Assembly (NCBI GenBank): GCA_943333505.2
Contig: CALQTN020000007.1
Coordinates: 39,266-103,265, forward strand
Source: Asaia bogorensis
Lineage (GTDB): Bacteria > Pseudomonadota > Alphaproteobacteria > Acetobacterales > Acetobacteraceae
Direction of reading: 5' to 3'
DNA: 64,000 bases
In this document: piece after piece, positions 28,981 through 38,561 of the stretch
How positions within the stretch are numbered: position 1 is the stretch's first letter
How the letters are laid out: every line of letters begins with the position of its first letter
Notes under the pieces: model-generated
What the model saw: only the letters and a program-made list of their open reading frames with translations
Told to the model about the DNA's origin: nothing
Databases searched by the model: none
Program-made: the position numbers and the translations under genes

Positions 28981-29012
28981 CCCAAGGCACCGGTTCGGCA
29001 CCTTGGGCTTTT
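28981..29012 (+). terminator. Bidirectional terminator between Rieske operon and SdrD-B gene
   Basis: Stem CCCAAGG / CCTTGGG with an inner CCG/CGG pair, followed by CTTTTG on the plus strand and TTTTGTTG on the minus strand. It separates two convergent genes. Confidence 0.7.
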
Positions 29013-29030
29013 GTCTGATAGCCAACTGCC

Positions 29031-32000
29031 TCAGGCGGCGAGGTAGCCGTAGCCGCTGGTCCCGACATACCCGACAAGCTTGATGCTGCCGATCTGGTCG
29101 TTGATGTTCATCCCACCATTGCCGCCAGTGGTGTCGTAGATGATCGTCTGCGTCGCCGCTGCGCCGGCCCGGAATGTTGCCTGGTCGGCGAACACGAAGG
29201 CATAGAGGTTCTGGCCCGCAATGGTGCTGAAAGCCCCGCCGGGGATCAGGTTGTTGTTGATATCGGTCGTTGCGTCAGCGATGAACTTTGCGCCGGTCGC
29301 AACCGTGCCAGCAAAGTAGACTTTTGCGTCGGCGGCAAACGGGTTCACGTTGTTGGTAACCTCGATAAACGCCAGGCTGTCGGTGTTATGCCCGTTTGCA
29401 GCGGATGCCCCGTTTTGCAGTGCGGCGGCTGAAACCACATCGCTCGGGCTATAGCTGAATTCGAGCTTGGTGGCTGCACCATAGGCAGTTTTCAATTCCG
29501 CCGTCGGCGCAGTTCCGCCGAGCTTGATTTTGTTGGTGGCAAGAATTTGGACGTTTTGCATGTCTGAAGCCGTCACCGTGGTGACCACGCAACCGCTTGG
29601 GGTAGGTGTCGTTCCGCCACTGGTCCCGCAAGTCTTGCTGTAATCATCCTGCCGTCCATCATCGTCCTTACCACCCGTCACTTCGCGGTCGTCAATGCCC
29701 GATCCGAAATATCCGGTGGAGGCGCTGCGGTCATCCGACCAGCAGGAGCGCGCCGAGTCCCAAGAGACATCACTTGAGCTCGAAGACGACGACTCGTATC
29801 TATCATTTGATACGAGTTCGGTACGATCACCATAACTTCCGTAGCTGGACGAGTAGCTATTGCAATTTTTGTAATCACCCCCGCTATAGGAGTTATTGTC
29901 ATAGCTGCTATTTCTAGAATAATCGTCGTCGTAGCTTCGAGATTTATCTTTTTTATAGCCGTCAGAATATGATTTACCGGTATAGCAACCGCTTCTATTA
30001 CTATATTCGTCGCCATCTTCGCGGTCGTCGGAACCATTGCGATAGCGGCCGTCATCACCGTCGCCACCATTGCCGTAGTAGCCGCCCCGATAGCCGTCAT
30101 CGCAATAGGAGCCTGTATAGCCCCCGCCGCCATAACCAGTAGAACACACTGTCTGCGCGGACACAGTGACATTATCGATCGATGTGCTGTCAGCCAGGGC
30201 CGTCATACGCATGGTTGTCATCGCGCTGTAGCCAGTGCTTCCAGTATTCGACGAACCGCTCCCGCAATATGTATAGCCCGTGCAGCCATAGGAGTATGTA
30301 CCGCCGCTGTAGCAGTTGTTGCTGTAGTTCCATCCATATTCGGCCTTGTAATTCGAGCCGCCATGATTGTCCTGGCAGGCCCCCGATGTCCCGGCCTTGT
30401 CGTAGCTGCTGTTGCCGCGATAGCTGCTGTCGCCATAATCGCAGGCTTTGACACCAATTTTGCTATAATCGTGCGAAGCGTCGTCGCCTGTCGATGTCTT
30501 GAAATTGTCGTATGCACTCGTCGAAATTGCCCAACTCGGGGCGGTTGCCCCGTTGGAGCTGACGGCAGTATTCACGCTCATGGTAACGGTCGCACCGTTC
30601 ATGTTCGTACCGGCAGGAACCGTAATCGGCACGCCGGTCATGAACACATTGCCAGGGTTGCTGCCGGCCTTCAGCGTCGTGATCCATGCATGCTGCACGG
30701 CATCCCACGTGGTGGTCGGGCTTGTGCAGCTGCTCGAGAAGGTCACGTAGCTATCGGGCACGCTGTAGCTCTGGGTCGTTCCGTTCGCCAGGCGCACGTT
30801 CGCGGTCACACCCTTAAACGCATAGGACGTGCCATCGGTGTTCTGGTAAGATTTCAACACCGAACTCAGCCAGATGGTTTCGCCACCGCCGGTCGCGCAG
30901 CCAGAGATCGACGTCGATGCCGACACGCTCGGGTTGCCGACATAATTGCCGGTTTCGATGATTTTGGCCTGGTAACTCCAGCTCTCGCCAACATCCAGCA
31001 CGCCATTTCGGTTGGCGTCACCAACATTGTACTGGCTGCAGCTGGCCAGGACAGAGACCGGGGTCATATTGTTTGGCAGCAATGATGTGCCGTGGTTATC
31101 AACCAGCTTGATATTGTTAACCGCGGTATTGCCTGTGTTGGTAACCTTATAGGTGTAGGTAACCGTGCTGAAATAGGTATCACAGGAGTTGCCATCCACC
31201 GCCTTGACCGCAGTGACCGACGCGGTCTTGTCGACTGAAATCCCGGGAGCCCCAGCAACCACACCCTCGATCGCAGTGGCGGAACCGCCAGCGGCCAAGG
31301 TGTTCGGCGTACCGACATTCACTGCCTTGGTCACAACGGTGCCATTTGGGGCGGTGACGGCCACTTCGTAGCTGCCCGGCGTTAGTCCGGTGAAGCTGAC
31401 ATTGCCCGCCGCGTTGGTGATCGCGGTTTTGCCAGTGGAGGCGCCAGTGCCGGTCAACAGGGTGACGGTAACGCCGGCGAGGTTGGTCTCGCTGGTGCCG
31501 CCCTGCACGCCGTCCTTGTTGGTGTCGTAGTAGACATGGGTGGTGAAGGTGGCGGTGCCGGTCGAGGGCTTGAGACCCTCAATCGCGGTCACGGTTTGGC
31601 CAGAAGCAAGGGTCGTTGGCGTGCCAACATTGGTTAGCTGGGTCGTGCCATAGCCAGACGGGGTGGAAACCGCGACCTGATATTGGCCACGGGGGAGGCC
31701 AGCGAAGCTGACATTGCCGCTGGCATCGGTCGTCGTGGTCCCAACGGTCGCGCCGGTGACGACATTCTTGAGCACCACGGTCACGCCGGCAAAGCCTGCT
31801 TCGCCGCCGCCCTGGGTGCTGTCACCATTCGTATCGAGATAGACGCGTGTGTTGAAAGTCGCCGGCGTGTAAACGCCCTCGATCGCATTCGCGGTCTGAC
31901 CGGCGAGCAAGGTATTGGTAGTCCGGGTATTGGTGTTTTGGGATACCACAGTGCCCGAAGGCGTGGTTACCGCGACCTGATACCCACCTGGCGCGAGGCC

Positions 32001-33728
32001 GAGGAAGCTGACATTGCCCGCAGTGTCAGTCACCGCGGTCTGGCCCGTCGCAACGCCGCTGCCGTTCAGCAGCGCGACAGTCACGCCCGCCAGGTTGGTT
32101 TCGCCGACGCCCTGGCTGCTGTCACCGTTGTTGTCGAGATAGACATGGGTGTTGAACTTGGCCGGGAGATAAAGCCCTTCGAGGGCCACGACAGTCTGGC
32201 CAGGAGCAAGGGTAACAGGGGTCGCAACATTATATTGCTGGGTCACGACATCGCCAGCAGGCGTGGTTACCGCAACCTGATAGGTTCCAGGCACCAACCC
32301 GGTGAAGCTGACATTGCCGTTCGCGTCGGTAATCCCGGTGCGCCCGGTCGGCACACCGCTGCCATTCAGCAGCGCGACAGTTACACCCGCGAGCGCCCCT
32401 TCGGTCGGCTCTTGAATGCTGTCGGCATCGGCGTCGAAATAGACATGGGTGGTGAAGGTCGCGGGCAGGATCGTCAGACCCTCAACCGCCGCGACCGTTT
32501 GATTGGCCACCACAGCAATAGGGGCGCCAACATTGGTATGTTCGGTAACCGTATCGCCGGCCGGGGTAGTGATCGACACCTGATAGCTGCCGGGGGCCAG
32601 GCCGGTGAAGCTGACATTGCCGTTGGAATCCGTCACCGCAGTCTGGCCGGTTGGGACGCCACTGCCATTGAGCAGGGATACGGTCACGCCAGCAAGATTG
32701 GTTTCGCCAACGTCCTGGGTGCTGTCACCATCGGTGTCGAAATAGACATGGGTCGTGATTGCGCCGACGCCACCGCTGCCACCGCCGCCGCTGGCGCCGA
32801 ACACCAGGCCCGCATCCTCGACGGCAATATTCTGCCCGGAGCCAAGCGTGAACAACGCGGTACGACCGGTCGATACATTGGCGGCCGACACAGTCTGGGC
32901 GCCATTGCCCGCCACTTGTGAGGTGAAACTGTAGCCAAAAGGCGCCACGAACGCGACCTGGTAGGAGCCTGGGTTAACGCCGCTGAACAGATAATGGCCG
33001 GTCGCGTCGGTCGTGGTAACAGCGACGACAGTCCCACTGGCATTCAGCAGATCGACGGTCACGCCCGACATCGCCGCTTCGCCTGCGCCGAAGATACCGT
33101 CCCCGTTAAGGTCATTCCAAACGAAATCGCCAATCGAGCCGGGCCCAGGCACAATTGTCGTCGTATTATAGCCCTCGGCTAGTTTGCTAGCAGCAACAGC
33201 CGCGCCAACCGGCGCGTTCGCTGCCACCGCCAAAGTCATCGTCACAGTGACATTGACCGACGAATAGGCGCCGCTCAGCGCGATATTGCCAACCGACGGA
33301 GAATTGATTGATGCCGTACTTTGTCCGACGATGTTGCCATTATTGGTGAGGGTCGTGACCGCAGTGCCAGTGACGTAGCTGCCACCCGCCACGTAATCGA
33401 AGTTCATCGCCTGATAGACCGATGAAATTCCCTCGGTCACGATATTCGATGTCACGGTGTAGCTGAAGGTCACCACGACGCTGTCACCAGGCGCAAAGCT
33501 GCCGACCGAGAACGGCGTCCAGGTCAACCCATCATAGCTTGGGGCAAGCGGGGTCGGTCCGGCTAATTGCGGAGGGGCCGGCGTAAGCGGAGCAGTCGGC
33601 AGAAATGTAGACACTCCGCTAAAATCGGACGCCGGGACCGTTACGGTTTCCGTCACCACCACCGGCGAGAACGTAAATCTCGTATCAGATGAAGCGGCGT
33701 AGGTGTAGGATTGGGTCTGCGACGTCAT
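29031..33728 (-). CDS. Giant SdrD-B/Cna-B repeat surface or secreted protein
   Basis: A 1565-residue protein. After an N-terminal beta-rich part (1-195), six SdrD-B-like modules of ~100 residues start near residues 196, 322, 421, 520, 620 and 722. Each opens with a VYxDxNGDxxQ calcium-binding loop, then LAGVTVxLLNGSG, DxxGNVSFTGLxPGxYQVAVTTP. A DUF11-like segment (~830-960, VTYTYKVTNTGNTAVNNI) follows. Residues ~1090-1365 are a Tyr/Ser/Gly/Asp-rich low-complexity segment with many Cys. The last ~195 residues are a compact C-terminal domain with AEL, IEV and VYFAG strands. There is no N-terminal signal peptide, so export by a C-terminal (type I) route is possible. AAGGGGATG precedes the start. 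It probably follows the PEP-CTERM gene in one transcript. Confidence 0.82.
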   Translation of the reverse strand: MTSQTQSYTYAASSDTRFTFSPVVVTETVTVPASDFSGVSTFLPTAPLTPAPPQLAGPTPLAPSYDGLTWTPFSVGSFAPGDSVVVTFSYTVTSNIVTEGISSVYQAMNFDYVAGGSYVTGTAVTTLTNNGNIVGQSTASINSPSVGNIALSGAYSSVNVTVTMTLAVAANAPVGAAVAASKLAEGYNTTTIVPGPGSIGDFVWNDLNGDGIFGAGEAAMSGVTVDLLNASGTVVAVTTTDATGHYLFSGVNPGSYQVAFVAPFGYSFTSQVAGNGAQTVSAANVSTGRTALFTLGSGQNIAVEDAGLVFGASGGGGSGGVGAITTHVYFDTDGDSTQDVGETNLAGVTVSLLNGSGVPTGQTAVTDSNGNVSFTGLAPGSYQVSITTPAGDTVTEHTNVGAPIAVVANQTVAAVEGLTILPATFTTHVYFDADADSIQEPTEGALAGVTVALLNGSGVPTGRTGITDANGNVSFTGLVPGTYQVAVTTPAGDVVTQQYNVATPVTLAPGQTVVALEGLYLPAKFNTHVYLDNNGDSSQGVGETNLAGVTVALLNGSGVATGQTAVTDTAGNVSFLGLAPGGYQVAVTTPSGTVVSQNTNTRTTNTLLAGQTANAIEGVYTPATFNTRVYLDTNGDSTQGGGEAGFAGVTVVLKNVVTGATVGTTTTDASGNVSFAGLPRGQYQVAVSTPSGYGTTQLTNVGTPTTLASGQTVTAIEGLKPSTGTATFTTHVYYDTNKDGVQGGTSETNLAGVTVTLLTGTGASTGKTAITNAAGNVSFTGLTPGSYEVAVTAPNGTVVTKAVNVGTPNTLAAGGSATAIEGVVAGAPGISVDKTASVTAVKAVDGNSCDTYFSTVTYTYKVTNTGNTAVNNIKLVDNHGTSLLPNNMTPVSVLASCSQYNVGDANRNGVLDVGESWSYQAKIIETGNYVGNPSVSASTSISGCATGGGETIWLSSVLKSYQNTDGTSYAFKGVTANVRLANGTTQSYSVPDSYVTFSSSCTSPTTTWDAVQHAWITTLKAGSNPGNVFMTGVPITVPAGTNMNGATVTMSVNTAVSSNGATAPSWAISTSAYDNFKTSTGDDASHDYSKIGVKACDYGDSSYRGNSSYDKAGTSGACQDNHGGSNYKAEYGWNYSNNCYSGGTYSYGCTGYTYCGSGSSNTGSTGYSAMTTMRMTALADSTSIDNVTVSAQTVCSTGYGGGGYTGSYCDDGYRGGYYGNGGDGDDGRYRNGSDDREDGDEYSNRSGCYTGKSYSDGYKKDKSRSYDDDYSRNSSYDNNSYSGGDYKNCNSYSSSYGSYGDRTELVSNDRYESSSSSSSDVSWDSARSCWSDDRSASTGYFGSGIDDREVTGGKDDDGRQDDYSKTCGTSGGTTPTPSGCVVTTVTASDMQNVQILATNKIKLGGTAPTAELKTAYGAATKLEFSYSPSDVVSAAALQNGASAANGHNTDSLAFIEVTNNVNPFAADAKVYFAGTVATGAKFIADATTDINNNLIPGGAFSTIAGQNLYAFVFADQATFRAGAAATQTIIYDTTGGNGGMNINDQIGSIKLVGYVGTSGYGYLAA

Positions 33729-33818
33729 TTTAACATCCCCTTGAGGCTATCTGATGAGGCTGGTGGACTTGAAACTAAAATTTCTAAAAAATGCGTCCGC
33801 GACCGCACGCGGCGCTGA

Positions 33819-34481
33819 CTAATTCAGTCTGCGCCGCACACCGGCGAGCATCAGTCCGCCGACCAGCAGCAGCCCCAAAGAGGCCGGTTCTGGCGCAGCG
33901 GCGACAAAGAAACTGACGCTGGTGATCGAATTGGCGGCCGAAAACAGCGGCTGGGCATCAATATTAATATAAACAACCGATTGCGGGCTGAACGATATCC
34001 GGTTGCCCGGGGCGCTCGGGTCAGTACTCGCGTACGGTGAAGACAGGCTGCCGAGCAAGTTGGCGCCCGTGTCGGTTACCAGGACGCCATCGCCAAGGAT
34101 GCCACTCCCGGTCACCGCCGTGCCAACCCCCTTAATCCCTTTGACCGTGGGGGCAGGAACACCGCCAACCAGTGTCTGGATGGTAAAATTCACGTTGAGG
34201 TCAGACCCGGTATTGCGGACCCAGGTGGCATTGGGAACGATGGTAATCGCAATGTCGCCAGCCGCCGCGTAGCCGAGTGCGTCCGGGCTGATACCCCAAG
34301 TCGCCACCGAACAACTTACAGTTCCGGTCGCCGCGCAAGACGTATTTGTGATCAGATAATCGCCGACGGTGAGAGATGTATTCGTCGTGGTCTTCAATGC
34401 CACCGCAGAAGCCGATGAAACACCGACCAACGATATCATCACCGCGAAAATTGCGCTAAATATGAAACGTAAATACAACAT
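33819..34481 (-). CDS. PEP-CTERM sorting-domain exported protein
   Basis: Exported protein of 220 residues with a signal peptide (FIFSAIFAVMISLVGVSSASA), a beta-rich middle part and a C-terminal PEP-CTERM tag: the AAPEPASLGLLLVGG motif, hydrophobic LMLAGV and basic RRRLN. Such tags are cleaved by exosortase and tie proteins to exopolysaccharide/biofilm production. No exosortase gene is in the window. Two Cys (SCAATGTVSC) could pair. The ATG at 34481 is chosen because it opens the signal peptide directly. It lies upstream of the giant SdrD-B gene on the same strand with a 90-bp gap. Confidence 0.85.
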   Translation of the reverse strand: MLYLRFIFSAIFAVMISLVGVSSASAVALKTTTNTSLTVGDYLITNTSCAATGTVSCSVATWGISPDALGYAAAGDIAITIVPNATWVRNTGSDLNVNFTIQTLVGGVPAPTVKGIKGVGTAVTGSGILGDGVLVTDTGANLLGSLSSPYASTDPSAPGNRISFSPQSVVYINIDAQPLFSAANSITSVSFFVAAAPEPASLGLLLVGGLMLAGVRRRLN

Positions 34482-34831
34482 ATTCAATCCAATATCTATG
34501 GTCTGGTGATCAAATTCTAACTTCAACGGCGCTAAAACGCCGCGCGACTTCTTACTGCCGCATGATGACCTATCTGGACCTGCAATACTTGGTCAAGTTC
34601 ATAATAGTTGACAAAGTGCGCTTGGATTGTGAGGTATTATTGTATTTTAAATCAATATCTTACGTGACTGCCAATTGGGTTCCGTACAGCCCTTCGGACC
34701 TTCGCGCACGACATACCGTCGTCCGTCGGCCAAGCGAGTTGTAACTGTCTGTCACGTGCGCGCTAAAGCCAGCCGCGCTTTCGGACTGCCAAAGGGCCCA
34801 CATCAGGGCCCTTCGGACATCACGAGAAAAC
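34482..34831. other. Non-coding leader region of the PEP-CTERM gene
   Basis: 350 bp with lower GC than its surroundings. It holds a promoter-like pair at 34568-34596 and a short hairpin (CGGCG-CTAAAA-CGCCG, near 34528-34543). The small hairpin AAGGGCCC-ACATCA-GGGCCCTT lies at about 34793-34814. No gene is recognised. Confidence 0.5.
34568..34596 (-). promoter_or_regulatory. Possible promoter of the PEP-CTERM gene
   Basis: On the minus strand: TTGACC (34591-34596), 17-bp spacer, ATAGGT (34568-34573), about 80 bp before the start codon. The -35 is good and the -10 is only partial, so this is tentative. Confidence 0.35.
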
Positions 34832-34856
34832 GGCCAGCGGGGCTTGCCCGCCGGCC
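34827..34856 (-). terminator. Terminator after the Hc1-like gene
   Basis: Stem GGCC-GCGGG / CCCGC-GGCC with one A/C mismatch and loop of five, followed on the minus strand by GTTTTC. It starts just after the stop codon at 34870. Confidence 0.8.
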
Positions 34857-34869
34857 ATGATGGACAAGC

Positions 34870-35349
34870 CTACGCCTTCGCAGCAGCTTTCTTGACTGCC
34901 GGTTTTTTCACCACTGGTTTTTTTGCGGCAACTTTGGCCGGAGCCGCTTTCGCGGCGGACTTGGGATCAGCCGCTTTCGCGGCGGACTTGGGATCAGCCG
35001 CTTTCGCGGCGGGTTTGGCATCAGCCGCTTTCGCGGCGGGAACAACCTTGGCCTTCGAGGCAGCCGGCTTCTTAGCCGGGGCAGCCTTCGCCGGGGCGGC
35101 CGCTGTCTTCGGAGCGGCTTTTGTCTCCATCGGCGCTGGCGCCGGTTTAGCTGCCGCCTTGGCGGGCTTCGGCGCAGCTTTGGCCGCGGGCTGCGCTGCC
35201 TTAACAGCGACCGGCTTCGCCGCGGCCTTGGCGGCCGGTGCTTTGGCTTTGGCTTTCGCGGGCGCTTTCGCCTTGGCGGGCGCCGCTTTTGTTGCTGCAC
35301 GGACGGCCAGGGTCTGGGCGCGCGGCATATGGTTGTGTTCGTCGTTCAT
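34870..35349 (-). CDS. Histone-H1-like (Hc1/AlgP-type) Ala/Lys/Pro-rich DNA-binding protein
   Basis: Protein of 159 residues made almost only of A, K, P and V, with no hydrophobic core. Only the first ~20 residues (MNDEHNHMPRAQTLAVRAAT) are non-repetitive. Repeats of a 9-residue KAADPKSAA unit occur at about residues 109-136, and the C-terminus is VKKPVVKKPAVKKAAAKA-like. This is the composition of bacterial histone-H1-like proteins, which bind DNA non-specifically and compact the nucleoid. AAGGAG precedes the start ATG. The DNA of the repeat part is a tandem array that can vary in copy number. Confidence 0.85.
   Translation of the reverse strand: MNDEHNHMPRAQTLAVRAATKAAPAKAKAPAKAKAKAPAAKAAAKPVAVKAAQPAAKAAPKPAKAAAKPAPAPMETKAAPKTAAAPAKAAPAKKPAASKAKVVPAAKAADAKPAAKAADPKSAAKAADPKSAAKAAPAKVAAKKPVVKKPAVKKAAAKA
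34943..35040 (-). repeat. 27-bp tandem repeat inside the Hc1-like gene
   Basis: Three and a half copies of a 27-bp unit (34943-34969, 34970-34996, 34997-35023, partial 35024-35040). The first two are identical; the third changes GGACTTGGGA to GGGTTTGGCA. Each encodes nine residues, so copy-number change keeps the reading frame. Confidence 0.95.
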
Positions 35350-35683
35350 TGCGGGCTTCTCCTTGACTGTTATTTGTCGTTCCGAACCTGATAAATTCGG
35401 CGTGGAATCAAGCGGGAACAGGTCAACACTCAGCGCGGCACCGACACATCGTCAGAAAGATCAAAGTTAAGGAAACGAAATAATCCAGGCCACGCATTGT
35501 GTGCGCTTGGTTTGCAACCCGGAACAAGCCTTCGGTTCATCGACCGCGACCTTCTTTGCCGTGGATACCAGATAATGCACCGTTCAACGGCTGTGAGCCG
35601 GCGCGCTGGCAGCCGAATTCCGCTATCCGCTTTCGCGCCGTGACATGTCAACAAAATTACAGTCGTTACTTCTACAATAGGTC
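35350..35683. other. Intergenic stretch with no recognised gene
   Basis: Roughly 330 bp upstream of the Hc1-like gene, ending at the prpC terminator. It holds the ribosome site of that gene (AAGGAG near 35360). No other clear signal was seen. Confidence 0.5.
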
Positions 35684-35719
35684 AAAAAAAATCGGCTACG
35701 GCAGGGGTGCCGTAGCCGA
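35684..35719 (-). terminator. Strong intrinsic terminator of the prpDC unit
   Basis: Perfect 12-bp stem TCGGCTACGGCA / TGCCGTAGCCGA with loop of four, followed on the minus strand by eight T. It lies 32 bp past the prpC stop codon. Confidence 0.95.
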
Positions 35720-35750
35720 CTTCAAATCGTATCGGTTTCTCTCGGAAAAA

Positions 35751-36899
35751 TCAGGGGCGCGCGGCCAGTGGCACGAACTTGACGTCTTCCGGCCCAACGT
35801 AATTTGCTGTCGGCCGAATGATTTTATTGTCGATCCGCTGTTCGATCACATGCGCGCTCCAGCCCGATGTCCGCGCGATTACGAACAACGGCGTGAACAT
35901 CGCGGTCGGCACACCCATCATGTGATACGAAACGGCGCTGAACCAATCGAGATTGGCGAACATCTTCTTGGCGTCCATCATCACCGCCTCAATCCGGTCA
36001 GCGATGTCGAACATCTTGGTCGTGCCTGCATCCTTCGACAAACGCTGCGACACGCCCTTGATGATCGTGTTGCGCGGATCCGCAATCGTATAGACCGGAT
36101 GGCCGAAGCCGATGATGACTTCCTTGGCCGCCATGCGGGCGCGAATATCGGCCTCGGCGCCATCGGGCGTATCGTAGCGCTTCTGGATTTCAAAGGCGAC
36201 TTCGTTGGCGCCGCCATGCTTCGGCCCACGCAGCGCGCCAATGCCGGCGGTGATTGCCGAATACATGTCCGACCCCGTGCCCGCGACGACGCGGCAGGCA
36301 AAGGTCGAGGCGTTGTATTCGTGCTCGGCATATAGATTGAGCGAGGTCTGCATCGCCCGTTCCCACGCCGCACTTGGCTTTTCGCCATGCAGCAGATGCA
36401 GGAAATGCCCGGCAATGGTGTCGTCGTCGGTTTCCACCTCAATCCGCCGGCCGTTCTGGGAATAATGATGCCAGTAGAGCAGCATCGATCCCAGCGACGC
36501 CATCAGCCGGTCGGCGATGTCGCGCGCGCCCGGCGTGTTGTGATCGTCCTTTTCCGGCAGCGAACACCCGAGCATCGAAACCCCGGTGCGCATCACATCC
36601 ATCGGATGCGCGCCCGCCGGGATTTTTTCGAGCACCGCGCGCAGATCCGCCGGCAGGCCGCGCCAGGCCTTGAGGCGTGCCTTGTAGGCTTTCAGCTCGG
36701 CGACATTCGGCAGGGTGCCGTGGACCAACAGATGTGCCAGTTCCTCGAACTCGCAGGTTTCAGCGATGTCGAGAATATCGTAGCCGCGATAATGCAAATC
36801 ATTGCCGGCGCGGCCGACAGTGCACAACGCGGTATTGCCGGCGGGAACGCCGGACAACGCGACTGATTTCTTCGGCTTATTGACGATAACTTCGCTCAT
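35751..36899 (-). CDS. prpC: 2-methylcitrate synthase
   Basis: Citrate-synthase-fold enzyme of 382 residues that condenses propionyl-CoA with oxaloacetate to 2-methylcitrate. Active-site motifs are visible: [21 protein letters not shown] and GFGHPVY (catalytic histidines) with the Asp-containing C-terminal half. The [20 protein letters not shown] stretch and the length of 382 fit PrpC rather than hexameric GltA. ATG at 36899 ([10 protein letters not shown]) with GAGGAG 10 bp ahead is chosen over an ATG 14 codons upstream. It follows prpD with a 13-bp gap and ends in a strong terminator. Confidence 0.92.
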   Translation of the reverse strand: MSEVIVNKPKKSVALSGVPAGNTALCTVGRAGNDLHYRGYDILDIAETCEFEELAHLLVHGTLPNVAELKAYKARLKAWRGLPADLRAVLEKIPAGAHPMDVMRTGVSMLGCSLPEKDDHNTPGARDIADRLMASLGSMLLYWHHYSQNGRRIEVETDDDTIAGHFLHLLHGEKPSAAWERAMQTSLNLYAEHEYNASTFACRVVAGTGSDMYSAITAGIGALRGPKHGGANEVAFEIQKRYDTPDGAEADIRARMAAKEVIIGFGHPVYTIADPRNTIIKGVSQRLSKDAGTTKMFDIADRIEAVMMDAKKMFANLDWFSAVSYHMMGVPTAMFTPLFVIARTSGWSAHVIEQRIDNKIIRPTANYVGPEDVKFVPLAARP

Positions 36900-36912
36900 G
36901 ACGGACCGCTCC

Positions 36913-38412
36913 TCAGAAGATACCAGGGTTACTGATCGCAAGCGTGCCCGCCGGCAACGCCACGTTCAGACGATGCAACTCACCGGCCGCGAGGGACCGC
37001 ACATTCTGCGCGGCCTCAATGAAGCGATCGGCTTCGGCGGCAGTGATGATGCCGTCGGTCAGGATGCGGAACTTGTTGATGTAGTCCGGCCGCGCGAAGG
37101 GCTTTGCGCCGTTCGGGTGGGCGTTGGCAACCGCCAGTTCATCGACCAGCACGCTGCCATCGTTCATGGTGATTTCCACCCGGCCACCGAACGCGAGCTC
37201 GTTCGGGTCGGTCGCGTGATAGCGCCGTGTCCATTCGGCGTCTTCGCAGGTTTCCATCTTGTGCCACAGCGCCACCGTATCGGGCCGTCCGGCACGGGCC
37301 GGCGCGTAGCTGTCAACATGGTGCCAGCGGCCATCCTGCAAGGCGACTGTAAAGATATACATGATCGAATGATCAAGCGTTTCGCGCGACGCTGTGGGGT
37401 CCATCTTCTGCGGATCGTTGGCGCCGGTGCCGATCACATAATGGGTGTGATGGCTGGTGTGCAGCATAATCTTGGCGATCTTGCTGGTGTCGGCGATCTT
37501 GGTGCGCATGCGGAAGGCGAGATCGATCAGCGCCTGGCTCTGGTATTCGGCGCTGTGTTCCTTGGTGTAGCTGTCGAGGATGGACCGCTTGCCCTCGCCG
37601 GCTTCCGGCAGCGGCACATGGTAAACGCCGGTCTTGTTGTTGAGCATCCAGGCGATCACGCTGTCCTCGCCTTCATAGATCGGGCTCGGCGCGCCTTCGC
37701 CGCGCATGACGCGATCGACGGCTTCAACCGCGAGCTTGCCGGCATGGGCCGGGGCGTAGGCTTTCCAGCTGCTGATTTCGCCCTTGCGTGACTGGCGGGT
37801 GGTGAAGCTGACATGGACCGCCTGCTGCACTGCCTGGAAAATGATGTCTTGCGGCAGACCGAGCATGGTGCCGATGCCAGCGGCCTGGGCCGGGCAAAGA
37901 TGGGCGATATGATCAATCTTGCGTTCATGCAGGCAGATTGCCCGCACCAGGTCGATGTGGATTTCGTAGCCGGTGGCGAGGCCGCGGATAAACTCGGCGC
38001 CCGACTTGCCCATGATCTGGCCAACCGCGAGAATCGGCGGGATGTTGTCGCCGGGATGGGAATAATCAGCGGCAAGAAACGTGTCGTGCATATCGAGTTC
38101 GCGGACGGCCGTGCCGTTCGCCCAGGCAGCCCATTCCGGGCTGAAACGCTGTGCGGGGTCAACACCGAACACGGTCGCACCGCCGGCGCGGGCGTGTCCC
38201 AGCGCCATACCACGGGCCGAGGTGACGGGTCGGCGGTTGATGGCAGCAATCGCGACCGAGGCGTTGTCGATGATCCGGTTGACAATCATGTCTTCGGTTG
38301 CCTCGGGCACCGCGACCGGATCGGCGGCAACGCCTGCGATCTTCCAGGCCAGCTGGTCCTCGCGCGGCAGATGCACCTTCGACGGATAGACTTTCACCTC
38401 GTGCAGCTTCAT
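36913..38412 (-). CDS. prpD: 2-methylcitrate dehydratase
   Basis: Protein of 499 residues of the MmgE/PrpD family that dehydrates 2-methylcitrate to cis-2-methylaconitate. Motifs are [18 protein letters not shown] near residue 100-115, [20 protein letters not shown], and SCAI-like C-terminal elements ([27 protein letters not shown] in segments). The ATG at 38412 ([13 protein letters not shown]) is used; the frame opens nine codons earlier. First gene of the prpD-prpC unit. A divergent amidohydrolase gene begins 150 bp away. No prpB or prpR gene is adjacent. Confidence 0.92.
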   Translation of the reverse strand: MKLHEVKVYPSKVHLPREDQLAWKIAGVAADPVAVPEATEDMIVNRIIDNASVAIAAINRRPVTSARGMALGHARAGGATVFGVDPAQRFSPEWAAWANGTAVRELDMHDTFLAADYSHPGDNIPPILAVGQIMGKSGAEFIRGLATGYEIHIDLVRAICLHERKIDHIAHLCPAQAAGIGTMLGLPQDIIFQAVQQAVHVSFTTRQSRKGEISSWKAYAPAHAGKLAVEAVDRVMRGEGAPSPIYEGEDSVIAWMLNNKTGVYHVPLPEAGEGKRSILDSYTKEHSAEYQSQALIDLAFRMRTKIADTSKIAKIMLHTSHHTHYVIGTGANDPQKMDPTASRETLDHSIMYIFTVALQDGRWHHVDSYAPARAGRPDTVALWHKMETCEDAEWTRRYHATDPNELAFGGRVEITMNDGSVLVDELAVANAHPNGAKPFARPDYINKFRILTDGIITAAEADRFIEAAQNVRSLAAGELHRLNVALPAGTLAISNPGIF

Positions 38413-38561
38413 GCTGAATTCCTCCAATCTTCGTAACAAATTAAGTGCGCGGCATCCGGGATTGGCGGCGCCGCACGTCCGGGGTAGCGTGGCTGTCTAT
38501 GCTTCCTAGTTCTGCGCTTGCCCGGGGGCAAGCGCGCCAATTGCAATGCAGGCGCAGCACC

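Noticed and set aside
31683..32921. 412-codon open frame on the plus strand inside the SdrD-B gene
   Set aside because: It is the complement of repetitive coding DNA with no known domain, and has no operon context.
34943..35040. Possible CRISPR-like or other array
   Set aside because: Units are adjacent with no spacers, lie in-frame in a coding gene and encode a Lys/Ala repeat.
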